From the NCBI GenBank assembly GCA_903919535.1, contig CAIXIP010000341.1, forward strand, positions 1 to 38,650: a DNA stretch of 38,650 nt. Reading direction: 5' to 3'. The DNA comes from an uncultured Bacteroidota bacterium. Its GTDB lineage: Bacteria; Bacteroidota; Bacteroidia; 2-12-FULL-35-15. Position 1 is the stretch's first letter. Each line of letters starts with the position of its first letter. Shown here piece after piece: positions 1 through 9,066 of this stretch. The notes beneath the pieces were generated by a model that saw nothing but the letters and a program-made list of their open reading frames with translations, had not been told where the DNA came from and did no database searches. The position numbers and the translations under genes are program-made.

Positions 1-1748
1 GGAATAGGTTTTTGATTGTGACGCTCTGTCCGTTTTAACGTTTCTTCGAATAAACTCAATACTCGGAAGCTATAAATTTCGGGTTCCAAGTGGTATTGGA
101 TCATTGCATCATAACTTTGCTCTTCAGGATTCATCACCATTATTGGCATCGTGATTCCTGCTTTACGTAATTCAATTCCTTCATCTGCGTATGCAACAGC
201 TAAATAATCAACACGATGAAACTGAAGTATATTCGCTATTTCAAAGCTTCCGCTACCATACGAAAAAGCTTTTACCATTGCCATAATTTTTGTTTCCGCC
301 TTTATTTTCGAACGAAAATAATTCAGATTATGAACAATAGAATTCAAATTAATTTCTAAAACGGTTTCGTGAGCTTTTTGTTGAATAACTTTACTAATGG
401 CTTCGAATCCAAATGCACGAGCACCTTTCAGCAAAATAGTTTCATCTCTGAAAAAAGCATTATTGTATTGTTGTAAAAAATCAGTAGTAGTTTTGAAGAA
501 ACTTTTCTCAATATTAAACTGATGTTGTTGACCGGAAATTCCTTCACCAATTCCAATTAATCGCGAGATGCCTTTTTTGTGTATCAGCTCTGCAACTTCT
601 CTGTATAGCGTCTCATCGTTTTGTCCGCTTTGAAGAATATCAGAAAGAACGAGTGTTTTTTTAGGATGTTGTTTTTGCTGATTCAAAAAATCCAATGCAA
701 TTGCCAAAGAACCCAAATCAGAATTGTAGCTATCGTTGATGATCGAACAGTTATTAACGCCTTCTTTTAACTCCAGTCGCATCGCAACCGGACTTAACAA
801 TCGCATGCGCTCAGAGATCAGTTCATTTTCATAGCCCAAATAAAGTAAGAGCGCCCAGCAATGAATTGCGTTTTCGATACTTGCTTCATCGGTAAAGGGA
901 ATAGTAATACTTATAAAATCATTTTTATAGATACCCTGTATTTCAGTATCTGCAGCACTTTTAGTAATACGACCAACTAACAGATCAGCACGTAATTTTT
1001 TTGACCAGGTAAATACTTTAAGATCACGTAAAGATTTGTTGTTTGTTATTTCATCATGAACGAGAAAATAATCTTTACAATAAATTAAAACTTCGGCACC
1101 AGTGAACAATTTTAATTTTTCATCAACTTTTTGTTTTTGATTTTCGAAATTCTCATCATGCGCTTGCCCAATATTTGTAATCAATCCAATGGTAGGCTGA
1201 ATAATATTTTGCAGCATTCGCATTTCATTCGGCTTTGAAATTCCGGCTTCAAAAATTCCAAGATCATTTTCTTGACTTGTCTGCCAAACAGATAAAGGAA
1301 CACCAACCTGTGAATTAAAACTTTTCGGACTACGAACAATGTTCTTGTCTTCGCGCATCAATTGATATAACCATTCCTTTACAATGGTTTTACCATTACT
1401 TCCTGTAATTCCTATAACCGGAATTTTATATTGTTGGCGATGAAAGGAGGCTAATTGTTGCATTGCCAACAGTGTATCTTTTACCAAAATAAAATTTGAA
1501 TCCATCAAACTACTTTGATTTTGTGGTAAAGTAGAAACAACAAAATTTCGTACACCTTTTTCGTATAGATCAGTAATGTATGCGTGGCCATCATGCCTGT
1601 CGCCCTTTAAAGCAAAAAATAAAGAAGTTTCGGCATTACTAAGCTTTCGACTATCAATCAATAAATTTTTGATAGAAGTATTTATATCACCATTGCCATT
1701 AATTTGGCCATTGATTGCTGATGAAAGGGCTGAAATAGTATAGGTCAT
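1..1748 (-). CDS. murF-alr: Bifunctional MurF ligase / alanine racemase (3' end cut by window edge)
   Basis: The reading frame starts at the ATG on 1748-1746 and stays open to base 1, giving about 582 residues. The first part is a Mur ligase: the ATP-binding motif GITGSNGKT lies at about residues 113-121. MurF adds D-Ala-D-Ala to the UDP-MurNAc-tripeptide in cytoplasmic peptidoglycan synthesis. From about residue 460 the protein turns into an alanine racemase: the PLP-lysine motif MVKAFSYG places the catalytic lysine at residue 493. Fusion of these two enzymes is common in Bacteroidota, where one protein makes D-Ala and uses its dipeptide. Most of the racemase domain, including its catalytic tyrosine, lies outside the window. 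The start is 3 bases after the tdk stop, so the two genes are probably one transcript. Identification is firm; the C-terminus is unseen. Confidence 0.95.
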   Translation of the reverse strand, partial: MTYTISALSSAINGQINGNGDINTSIKNLLIDSRKLSNAETSLFFALKGDRHDGHAYITDLYEKGVRNFVVSTLPQNQSSLMDSNFILVKDTLLAMQQLASFHRQQYKIPVIGITGSNGKTIVKEWLYQLMREDKNIVRSPKSFNSQVGVPLSVWQTSQENDLGIFEAGISKPNEMRMLQNIIQPTIGLITNIGQAHDENFENQKQKVDEKLKLFTGAEVLIYCKDYFLVHDEITNNKSLRDLKVFTWSKKLRADLLVGRITKSAADTEIQGIYKNDFISITIPFTDEASIENAIHCWALLLYLGYENELISERMRLLSPVAMRLELKEGVNNCSIINDSYNSDLGSLAIALDFLNQQKQHPKKTLVLSDILQSGQNDETLYREVAELIHKKGISRLIGIGEGISGQQHQFNIEKSFFKTTTDFLQQYNNAFFRDETILLKGARAFGFEAISKVIQQKAHETVLEINLNSIVHNLNYFRSKIKAETKIMAMVKAFSYGSGSFEIANILQFHRVDYLAVAYADEGIELRKAGITMPIMVMNPEEQSYDAMIQYHLEPEIYSFRVLSLFEETLKRTERHNQKPI

Positions 1749-1751
1749 AAT

Positions 1752-2327
1752 TTATTTTCGTGCTTCTGTAAAGCAATCTCTGCAAAGAGGCTCGTAATTA
1801 TTTGTTTCTCCGAGTAAAACCAACGATGATTCATCAGTTATCCGATGTGAATGATTTGCTAAATTTCCACAACGCATACAAATAGCATGAACCTTTGTAA
1901 CATATTCTGCAATAGCTAATAATGCGGGCATTGGACCAAATGGCTTACCTAAATAATCCATATCCAATCCTGCAACAATCACCCGAACTCCGCTATCAGC
2001 AAGTTGATTGCAAACAGCAACCAAGCCTTCATCAAAAAATTGCGCTTCATCTATTCCAACAACGGTAACATCATTAGCCAACAATAATATATTTGAAGAT
2101 GATGGAACTGGTGTAGAATGAATGGAATTACTATCGTGGGAAACTACTTTTACTTCATCATAACGTATATCAATTGCGGGTTTGAAGATTTCGACCTTTT
2201 GTTTTGCAAATTGAGCACGCTTCATCCTTCGGATCAATTCCTCAGTTTTCCCAGAAAACATAGAACCACAAATAACTTCAATGGAACCTTTTCGTGTGTG
2301 TGGATGTATGGTGTTTTCGAGAAACAT
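1752..2327 (-). CDS. tdk: Thymidine kinase (type II)
   Basis: This 191-residue protein phosphorylates thymidine to dTMP in the salvage pathway. The P-loop GSMFSGKT is at residues 21-28 and the Walker-B-like DEAQFF motif at 93-98, whose glutamate is the usual catalytic base. Four cysteines in two pairs (C150/C153 and C182/C185) form the structural zinc site of type II enzymes. Length and motif order match the family. It is the first gene of a two-gene unit with murF-alr (3-base gap). It is transcribed divergently from the gene at 2432, and a -7 type promoter box sits at 2377-2384. Nothing unusual was seen. Confidence 0.97.
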   Translation of the reverse strand: MFLENTIHPHTRKGSIEVICGSMFSGKTEELIRRMKRAQFAKQKVEIFKPAIDIRYDEVKVVSHDSNSIHSTPVPSSSNILLLANDVTVVGIDEAQFFDEGLVAVCNQLADSGVRVIVAGLDMDYLGKPFGPMPALLAIAEYVTKVHAICMRCGNLANHSHRITDESSLVLLGETNNYEPLCRDCFTEARK

Positions 2328-2376
2328 TTTTAATTAATAAAAAAATTAACGTATTTTTATTGAATAGATAGTTCAA

Positions 2377-2384
2377 CAAAACTA
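2377..2384 (-). promoter_or_regulatory. Putative Bacteroidota -7 promoter box of tdk
   Basis: On the minus strand this reads TAGTTTTG, a full match to TAnnTTTG. It lies about 50 bases upstream of the tdk start in a 104-base divergent intergenic region. I do not see a clear TTG box at the expected distance upstream, so this is a motif-based guess only. Confidence 0.35.
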
Positions 2385-2431
2385 ATCAAAAATCGGAAGG
2401 GATTTAGTACCTTTTTAAATAAAATAATCAT

Positions 2432-3130
2432 ATGAATAAATCGACCATAAGAAAAGAAATTGCAGTCTTGATCGATAGCATAAAAGAGCATTCTGATAAT
2501 ATCGGGGAGAATAAACATATTCCTCAATTGGAATTGGAGATGATTTTAAATAAAATTAAAAAGTTGTATGAGAAATCAATTGTCTTTAATCATTTAAATT
2601 CATTACCTGCTGAGATTCCACAAGAACCTGTAATCATTGAAAAAAAGGAAGAAATCAAAATAGAAATTCCAATTGTATTTGATAAACCAATACATAAAGA
2701 TTTATCGGATAAGGAAACTGGAATAACAGAAATTAGAGCTAGCGAAATAAAAATTCCGGACAGCATTACTCCCGTTGTTGACCTTTTTGGTGCCGCCATT
2801 CCGCCTACTATCGAAAAACCAAAACAAGAAAAAAAGCTTGATGTTAAAGTTGAGAAAAAAGAAGAAAAGCCAAGCTTAAGCCAAATACATAAACCTGCTA
2901 TTTCAGACATTTTAAAAGCAATAGGAATAAATGATAAGTTTCAGTTTTCGAATGAATTATTTGCAGGAAACATGCAAGAATTAAATATTGCTGTTCAACA
3001 ACTAAATACTGCCGAATCACTCGAATCAGCAATGGATTATTTCGAAAATTTAGCCCGATTGTATAATTGGGATTTAGAAAATCAAACCGTAAAACGTTTG
3101 TCAGACTTGGTGGATAGAAGATTTAGTTAG
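2432..3130 (+). CDS. Conserved hypothetical protein with C-terminal helical domain
   Basis: I do not know a function for this 232-residue protein. It has no signal peptide or membrane segment, so it is probably cytoplasmic. The N-terminal 55 residues look helical. Residues about 65-155 are a low-complexity linker rich in Lys, Glu and Pro. The C-terminal 75 residues form a compact conserved-looking segment with the phrases AIGINDKFQFSNELF and YNWDLENQTVKRLSDLV. I recall proteins with a very similar tail widely in Bacteroidota, often close to tdk or rsmI as here. The stop codon ends directly before the downstream peptidase region, with 30 bases to that gene's ATG, so co-transcription is likely. 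Confidence 0.8.
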   Translation: MNKSTIRKEIAVLIDSIKEHSDNIGENKHIPQLELEMILNKIKKLYEKSIVFNHLNSLPAEIPQEPVIIEKKEEIKIEIPIVFDKPIHKDLSDKETGITEIRASEIKIPDSITPVVDLFGAAIPPTIEKPKQEKKLDVKVEKKEEKPSLSQIHKPAISDILKAIGINDKFQFSNELFAGNMQELNIAVQQLNTAESLESAMDYFENLARLYNWDLENQTVKRLSDLVDRRFS

Positions 3131-3160
3131 TTGCCACTAACAACTTTTTATTATTTGATT

Positions 3161-4447
3161 ATGCAGTTTTTTCAAAAAACAAGCCTCCTGTTATTATTTT
3201 TTTTCTTTTGCTCACTATCTCTTTTTTCTCAAGAAATTAAAAAAGGAGAAGTGTATTTCTATGCGAGAAAAGTTGTAGACACAATGGCTTCGGAAAGCAT
3301 GCATGGCAGAGGTTATATAAATGATGGAGATAAAATTGCAGCAAATTATATTAAAACAGAATTTAAAAAATTTGGTTTGAGATCATTGGGGGATGATTAT
3401 TACCAGCTGTTTAGTTTTCCTGTAAATACTTTTCCTGGAAGTGTAAGTGTAAAACTGGGTGAACAAGAATTGGTTACAGGAAAAGATTATATTTTTTCTC
3501 CCCATTCATCTTCTTCAAATGGTAAATATTCTATTGTAGTAGCTGATGAAAAATTAGTAAAGAAAAAAAAGAAATTTGATAAATTTTTGAAACAGGATTT
3601 TAGTAACAAAATAATCGTTGTGAATGATACAGGAAAACAAACGGAACTGCTTCACAATTTAATTGGCAACACTCTAAAAGCAAAAGCTATTGTCACATTA
3701 AAAGATAAATTAACACTGAGCATGGCTCAAGAAGTGAATGATTATCCGATAATCGAGATTTTAAGAACCTCATACATTAAATCTAAGGAAATCAGTTTCG
3801 ATATTGAAAACAAATTCATTCCCAACTATCAATCTCAAAATGTAATCGGATATATTCAAGGCTCAGAACAACCAGATTCATTTCTTGTTTTTTCTGCTCA
3901 TTATGATCATTTAGGTCAAATGGGAAAAGAGGTATATTTCCCTGGAGCAAATGACAACGCAAGCGGTTGCGCAATGTTGCTGAATCTAGCAAAATATTAT
4001 TCCCTGCCCGAACATAAACCAAAATGTTCCATTGCTTTTATTGCCTTTTGTGGCGAAGAAGTAGGTTTACTTGGTTCGAAGTATTATACGGAACACCCCT
4101 TATTTCCATTAAAAAACATTAAATTTTTATTAAACATGGATATCATGGGAACAGGAGAAGATGGCATCACGGCTGTGAATGGTTCAGTATTTAAGAAAGA
4201 ATTTAGCGCGCTAAAACAAATTAATTCGGAAAACTATTTTATCAAAGATGTGAAAATGCGCGGCAAAGCAGCTAATAGCGATCACTACTTTTTTTCGGAA
4301 AATGGGGTTAAGGCATTCTTCATTTATTCAATGGGAGGAATAAAAGCTTACCACGATATTTATGATAGAGCAGAAACATTACCTTTGAATGAATTTGAAA
4401 ACTTATTTAAATTGATAACGAAATTTGGTGAGTACTTGCAAAATTAG
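3161..4447 (+). CDS. Secreted M28 family zinc aminopeptidase
   Basis: The frame is open from 3131 with a TTG, but the ATG at 3161 is preferred because it directly begins a signal peptide (MQFFQKTSLLLLFFFFCSLS, cleavage after SQ), giving 428 residues. The catalytic domain carries the complete M28 ligand set in order: H247 in SAHYDH, D265 in GANDNASG, the EE pair 299-300 in CGEEVGLLGS, D327 in NMDIMG and H375 in SDHYFF. It therefore should be an active di-zinc exopeptidase working in the periplasm or outside. The roughly 200 residues before the catalytic part include a region that may be a degenerate PA-type insert. No T9SS tail is present. It sits 30 bases after the hypothetical gene and 32 bases before rsmI. 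The substrate is unknown. Confidence 0.9.
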   Translation: MQFFQKTSLLLLFFFFCSLSLFSQEIKKGEVYFYARKVVDTMASESMHGRGYINDGDKIAANYIKTEFKKFGLRSLGDDYYQLFSFPVNTFPGSVSVKLGEQELVTGKDYIFSPHSSSSNGKYSIVVADEKLVKKKKKFDKFLKQDFSNKIIVVNDTGKQTELLHNLIGNTLKAKAIVTLKDKLTLSMAQEVNDYPIIEILRTSYIKSKEISFDIENKFIPNYQSQNVIGYIQGSEQPDSFLVFSAHYDHLGQMGKEVYFPGANDNASGCAMLLNLAKYYSLPEHKPKCSIAFIAFCGEEVGLLGSKYYTEHPLFPLKNIKFLLNMDIMGTGEDGITAVNGSVFKKEFSALKQINSENYFIKDVKMRGKAANSDHYFFSENGVKAFFIYSMGGIKAYHDIYDRAETLPLNEFENLFKLITKFGEYLQN

Positions 4448-4479
4448 TCGCCATAAACTTCAATAAAGGGAATAAAAAA

Positions 4480-5178
4480 ATGAAACTATACATTGTCCCT
4501 ACACCCATCGGAAACCTTGAAGATATAACTCTTCGGGCCATTCGTATATTAAAAGAAGTTGATTTGATCTTAGCGGAAGACACGCGCAAATCAGGAATAC
4601 TTTTAAAACATTTGGGTATAGAAAAAAGAATGTTTGCACATCATCAACACAATGAACACAAAACCGTTGAGATGATATCTGAGCGAATTGCAAACGGTGA
4701 AAAGATAGCATTAATAACTGATGCAGGTACACCAGGCATTTCTGACCCCGGATTTTTATTGATTCGTGAATGCATCGCAAAAGGAATTGATGTGGAATGT
4801 TTACCTGGGCCAACTGCTTTTGTGCCTGCACTTGTAAATTCAGGTTTGCCTTGTGACACTTTTTGTTTCGAGGGTTTTTTACCGCAAAAAAAGGGGCGTC
4901 AAACAAAAATTAAATCATTGATACATGAGCATCGCACCATTGTTTTTTATGAATCGCCACATCGGTTGGTAAAAGCGTTGGACCAATTCATTGAACATTT
5001 TGGTGCCGATAGAAAAGCTTCCGTATCACGTGAATTAACTAAAATGTTCGAAGAAAATAGACGAGGCACCTTACAAGAACTTTCCGATTATTTTAAAACA
5101 AAAACTATAAAAGGGGAAATTGTAATTGTTGTGGAAGGCAATAAAAAAAAGCATATTGAAGATAGTGAAGATGAGTAA
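4480..5178 (+). CDS. rsmI: 16S rRNA (cytidine1402-2'-O)-methyltransferase
   Basis: This 232-residue protein matches the RsmI type of tetrapyrrole-methylase-fold enzymes, which methylate the ribose of C1402 in the ribosomal decoding centre using S-adenosylmethionine. The N-terminus has the hallmark PTPIGNLEDITLRA followed by LAEDTRKSG, then ITDAGTPGISDPG and LPGPTAFVPALVNSG. The segment VFYESPHRL and the SRELTKMFEE motif follow in the expected order. Length is slightly short of enterobacterial RsmI but normal for Bacteroidota. It lies between the M28 peptidase and the CorA-type gene with short gaps (32 and 23 bases). Confidence is high. Confidence 0.96.
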   Translation: MKLYIVPTPIGNLEDITLRAIRILKEVDLILAEDTRKSGILLKHLGIEKRMFAHHQHNEHKTVEMISERIANGEKIALITDAGTPGISDPGFLLIRECIAKGIDVECLPGPTAFVPALVNSGLPCDTFCFEGFLPQKKGRQTKIKSLIHEHRTIVFYESPHRLVKALDQFIEHFGADRKASVSRELTKMFEENRRGTLQELSDYFKTKTIKGEIVIVVEGNKKKHIEDSEDE

Positions 5179-5201
5179 ATTTAAATACAAAACTATTTTA
5201 A

Positions 5202-6248
5202 ATGCATAGTATAAAAGACAAAACGGGTGCTCCTCCAGGAACCATTGTTTATTCAGGTGAACTTCATACTGATAAAGTTAAGATCACACTTATCGAATAC
5301 AATGAGACCCAACTCATCGAAAAAGAATATTTCAATATTGAAGACTGCATCAATAATTTTGATCCTACTATGGTAAAATGGATCAATGTGGATGGTGTGC
5401 ATGATGTAGCATTGATCGAAAAAATAGGAAAACAGTTTGACATACATCCGCTTACACTGGAAGATATTGCGAATACGAATCAACGTCCAAAATTTGAAGA
5501 TTATGATAGTTACTTGGTCTCTATCATGAAAATGATCTATTATGATGGAGAATTACATTCTGAGCAATTAAGCGTTGTGCTGATGGAAGGAATGGTTATT
5601 TCTTTTCAAGAGGCACATGGCGGGGATGCGTTTGATATTATACGCACCCGAATTAGAATGGGAAAAGGTCGAATCCGAAAAATGGGGGCGGACTATTTAG
5701 CTTACGCATTAATAGATGCTGTTGTGGATTGCTATTTTGCAATACTTGAAAAAATTGGAGATAGGATAGAGTATTTGGAAGATGGATTGATAGCAGACCC
5801 AAACAAGGAAACAATGCAGCAGCTGCATAACATGAAACGTGAAATGATTTTCGTGCGTAAAGCTGTATGGCCAATGCGCGAACTAATTAATAATCTGGAG
5901 CGCAGCGAAACCGAATTAATAAAACCTAGTACTGATATTTATTTACGGGATTTACATGATCATGCCGTGCGTGTGATTGATACTGTTGAAACATATCGCG
6001 ATCTACTTTCAGGAATGATGGATATCTATCTGTCCAGTGTCAGCAATCGAATGAATGAGATCATGAAGGTATTAACCATTATCACCACCTTATTTGTACC
6101 AGTTACTTTTATTGCAGGAGTGTATGGGATGAACTTTGATTATATGCCTGAACTACGCAGTAGATATGGCTATGCTATCCTTTGGGTAATTATGCTTTCT
6201 ATCATTTTGTCGCTGCTTTTCTACTTCAGAAAAAAGAAATGGCTATAA
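5202..6248 (+). CDS. corA: CorA-family magnesium/cobalt transporter
   Basis: This 348-residue inner-membrane protein is expected to form a homopentameric divalent cation channel. A long soluble N-terminal domain (about residues 1-280, ending in a long helix) precedes two C-terminal membrane segments at about 285-306 and 321-341. The signature GMN motif closes the first segment at residues 309-311 (YGMNFDYMPEL), and the protein ends in a short basic cytoplasmic tail (FRKKKWL). This topology and motif are diagnostic of CorA. Mg2+ or Co2+ preference cannot be read from sequence. It starts 23 bases after rsmI and may share its transcript. Confidence 0.95.
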   Translation: MHSIKDKTGAPPGTIVYSGELHTDKVKITLIEYNETQLIEKEYFNIEDCINNFDPTMVKWINVDGVHDVALIEKIGKQFDIHPLTLEDIANTNQRPKFEDYDSYLVSIMKMIYYDGELHSEQLSVVLMEGMVISFQEAHGGDAFDIIRTRIRMGKGRIRKMGADYLAYALIDAVVDCYFAILEKIGDRIEYLEDGLIADPNKETMQQLHNMKREMIFVRKAVWPMRELINNLERSETELIKPSTDIYLRDLHDHAVRVIDTVETYRDLLSGMMDIYLSSVSNRMNEIMKVLTIITTLFVPVTFIAGVYGMNFDYMPELRSRYGYAILWVIMLSIILSLLFYFRKKKWL

Positions 6249-6338
6249 TTAATCTGATTAACAAAAATTAACACATTTTCAATTATTAGTAATTTTAAAA
6301 ATTAAGAATTTTGTACGCAAATTTTAAAATATAATCCA

Positions 6339-7100
6339 ATGAAAAAACTAATAGGATCATTTATAGCTATCGTACTGTTTTCAGTTTCTGCAATTGCTGT
6401 TTCAAGCATACCAAGTGACACTAACAAAACTGATAATAGCGGAAAGAAAACTGGCTTATGGAAAGAAAAATTAAACCAGGAAGATTATTATGGAACATAT
6501 TCAAATGGGAAAAAAGAAGGAATTTGGATAGGTTACTATGCGAATGGAATTGTCAGTAATATTGATGAATATAAGAATGATAAAAAAAACGGATACTCTA
6601 TTTTGATCGACAAATCTGGATATTATAATCAGAAAGATTTTTACATAAATGATACAGTAAACGGATTGAGTGTTTCATATCATCCAGGGGCAAAATTACG
6701 TTCTGAAATTGAATATAAAATGGGAGTTTTAAATGGAATTAAACGCATTTACTATTCCGATGGAAGACTTCAGGAAGATGGAAAATACTCCAACGGGATT
6801 CGTAATGGGGTTACAAAATGGTTCTTCCCGGAAGGCCCCTTAAGTGTGGAGTATATTTATAAAAAGGGAAATTTAGAAGGTATACAAAAAACATATTATC
6901 GAAATGGAAATCTTAATTCGGAGGTTAACATGATAAATAATAATGAAGAAGGAGAATACCATGAATACTTTGAAAATGGCAAATTAAAAATCACCGGAAA
7001 ATATATTCATGCTAAAAAAGAGGGCATTTGGAAGGAATTTGATGAAGCGGGCAAAGTCTCCTCCACCGAAAATTACAAGAACGGTGAATTAAAAAAATAA
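6339..7100 (+). CDS. Secreted MORN_2 (YwqK-like) repeat protein
   Basis: This is a 253-residue protein with an N-terminal signal peptide (MKKLIGSFIAIVLFSVSAIA). The rest is a run of about eight short repeats of the form NGxxxGxWxxYYxNG, for example KKEGIWIGYYANG, NGVTKWFFPEG and KKEGIWKEFDEAGK. These match the MORN_2 variant repeat, found in many exported Bacteroidota proteins and in the annotated antitoxin YwqK family; I see no toxin partner next to it, so the antitoxin label should not be transferred. It is a smaller relative of the 515-residue repeat protein at 16675-18222. The function is unknown; a surface or periplasmic binding role is a guess. It stands alone between the CorA-type gene and recJ. 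Confidence 0.8.
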   Translation: MKKLIGSFIAIVLFSVSAIAVSSIPSDTNKTDNSGKKTGLWKEKLNQEDYYGTYSNGKKEGIWIGYYANGIVSNIDEYKNDKKNGYSILIDKSGYYNQKDFYINDTVNGLSVSYHPGAKLRSEIEYKMGVLNGIKRIYYSDGRLQEDGKYSNGIRNGVTKWFFPEGPLSVEYIYKKGNLEGIQKTYYRNGNLNSEVNMINNNEEGEYHEYFENGKLKITGKYIHAKKEGIWKEFDEAGKVSSTENYKNGELKK

Positions 7101-7254
7101 ATATATTTTTCTTTCCAGAATATTAACCAAAGTATTGCTGCTATTGAATAAAAGTGTTTTTTCAAAACATTTTTTAACTCTTTTGAAATACAAATTATCA
7201 ACATCTGTATTATCGATTGTGAATTAACTAATTTTACATCTTTAAAATTGGTGT

Positions 7255-8976
7255 ATGGAAAAACGTTGGAGAGTAAAAACACAGTCGGAGTCAACATTTG
7301 TTGACCAATTAGCTAGTGAAGTTGGAATCGACAAAGTGTTGGCAAACCTTTTAATACAACGTGGAGTAACATCTTTTGAAACTGCAAAAAGTTTTTTTCG
7401 CCCCTCATTAACTGATCTGCATGATCCTTTTTTGATGAAGGATATGGATAAAGCCATCAGTCGAATCGAAAAGGCAATCCAATCTCAGGAAAAAATATTA
7501 GTATATGGAGATTATGATGTAGATGGCACAACTGCTGTTGCACTGGTTTACTCATTTTTCAAAAAAAACATAACTGCATTAAGCGAAGGAATTATTGATT
7601 ATTATATTCCGGATCGTTATGCCGAAGGCTACGGTATATCATTTCAAGGAATTGATTTTGCCAAAGAAAATAATTTCACCCTGATAATTGCCCTTGACTG
7701 TGGAATTAAAGCCAACGATAAAGTTGATTATGCAAACGAACGGAATATTGATTTTGTTATTTGTGACCATCATCGCCCTGGAGAATTTTTACCAAATGCT
7801 GTTGCTGTATTAGATGCAAAAAGGAGCGATTGCACCTACCCGTTTGACGAACTTTGTGGATGTGGTGTTGGATTTAAATTAATTCAAGCATATGCTCAAA
7901 AAAACAACATTTCTTTTGATAAACTTGCTGAATATCTTGACCTAACAGCTATTTCAATCGCTTCTGACCTTGTACCAATTGTTGGAGAAAACCGAACCCT
8001 TTGTTATTTTGGATTAGAACAGATCAATAAAAATCCTAGAAAAGGAATAAAAGCCATTTTGGATCTGGCGAACATAAAAAAAGAAATCACTATCAATGAA
8101 TTAGTGTTTACTGTTGGCCCCCGAATTAATGCAGCAGGTAGAATTGAATCTGGTAGAAGTGCCGTAAAATTGCTTATTTCAGACAGTCATGAAAACGCAA
8201 AAATATCTGGCGAAAGCATCAATGTAACAAATACTGAACGCAGAGCATTAGACATCACAATTACGCAGCATGCATTAAGCATGATCGATGAAAATATTGA
8301 ACTGATCAATAGAAAATCTACCGTTTTATTTCATTCCGATTGGCATAAAGGAGTTATCGGAATTGTTGCATCGCGGCTTACAGAAAAATATTATCGTCCT
8401 ACAATTATTCTTACCGAATCGAATGGAATGGCAACAGGTTCGGCACGCTCAGTAAAAGATTTTGATGTGTATAATGCTATTGAATCTTGCTCTGACTTGC
8501 TGGAACAATTTGGTGGACACAAATATGCTGCAGGTCTTACCATGAAATTAGAAAATCTGGAAGCCTTCCAAAAACGTTTTGAGGAAATAGTATGTGAAAC
8601 AATTTTGGATCATATGCTCATTCCTGAAATAGAAATTGATGCCGAGTTAGAACTTCATCAAATTACTCCTAAATTTTTTCGAATACTCAAACAATTTTCT
8701 CCCTTTGGGCCTGAAAACATGGCTCCTGTATTCATGTCCAAAGGATTGCAAGATAAAGGCTATGTTCGAATTGTGGGTAACAATCATTTAAAATTAGATA
8801 TTCAGGCAGCTCAAAATCCTCGTGAAAGCTTTTCTGCGATAGCTTTTGGACAAGCTGAACATTTTGATTCTGCATTAAGAAAAAACATATTCAGTGCATG
8901 TTATGCCATTGAAGAAAATGAATACAACGGAAACGTTTCCCTTCAATTAAATGTGAAGGATATGAAAATGGAATAA
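7255..8976 (+). CDS. recJ: Single-stranded-DNA-specific 5'-3' exonuclease RecJ
   Basis: This 573-residue protein is a full-length RecJ, which degrades single-stranded DNA 5' to 3' in recombination and mismatch or base-excision repair. The DHH catalytic motifs are all visible: DYDVDG at residues 86-91, the aspartate of ALDCG at 148 and DHH at 171-173. The DHHA1 part shows GPRINAAGR at 288-296 and GGHKYAAG at 420-427, followed by the C-terminal OB-fold region (about 460 on). Metal-binding aspartates and histidines appear intact. The ATG at 7255 gives the usual family N-terminus. Transcription very likely ends at the hairpin at 9010-9034. Confidence 0.97.
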   Translation: MEKRWRVKTQSESTFVDQLASEVGIDKVLANLLIQRGVTSFETAKSFFRPSLTDLHDPFLMKDMDKAISRIEKAIQSQEKILVYGDYDVDGTTAVALVYSFFKKNITALSEGIIDYYIPDRYAEGYGISFQGIDFAKENNFTLIIALDCGIKANDKVDYANERNIDFVICDHHRPGEFLPNAVAVLDAKRSDCTYPFDELCGCGVGFKLIQAYAQKNNISFDKLAEYLDLTAISIASDLVPIVGENRTLCYFGLEQINKNPRKGIKAILDLANIKKEITINELVFTVGPRINAAGRIESGRSAVKLLISDSHENAKISGESINVTNTERRALDITITQHALSMIDENIELINRKSTVLFHSDWHKGVIGIVASRLTEKYYRPTIILTESNGMATGSARSVKDFDVYNAIESCSDLLEQFGGHKYAAGLTMKLENLEAFQKRFEEIVCETILDHMLIPEIEIDAELELHQITPKFFRILKQFSPFGPENMAPVFMSKGLQDKGYVRIVGNNHLKLDIQAAQNPRESFSAIAFGQAEHFDSALRKNIFSACYAIEENEYNGNVSLQLNVKDMKME

Positions 8977-9009
8977 ATACTTATTGAACGATTTTTCAAA
9001 TAATAAAAC

Positions 9010-9034
9010 AGGCGCAACATAAAATGTTGCGCCT
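9010..9034. terminator. Rho-independent terminator between convergent genes
   Basis: A perfect 11-bp stem (9010-9020 with 9024-9034; AGGCGCAACAT) and a 3-base loop are followed on the plus strand by ATTTTTATTTA. It lies 33 bases after recJ. The minus side is also T-rich, so it may serve the convergent gene ending at 9067 as well. Confidence 0.9.
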
Positions 9035-9066
9035 ATTTTTATTTACTAATCAACAGAAAAAAAATT

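Noticed and set aside
6339-7100. Toxin-antitoxin antitoxin (YwqK label)
   Set aside because: The repeats match the family, but the protein has an export signal and there is no toxin gene beside it.
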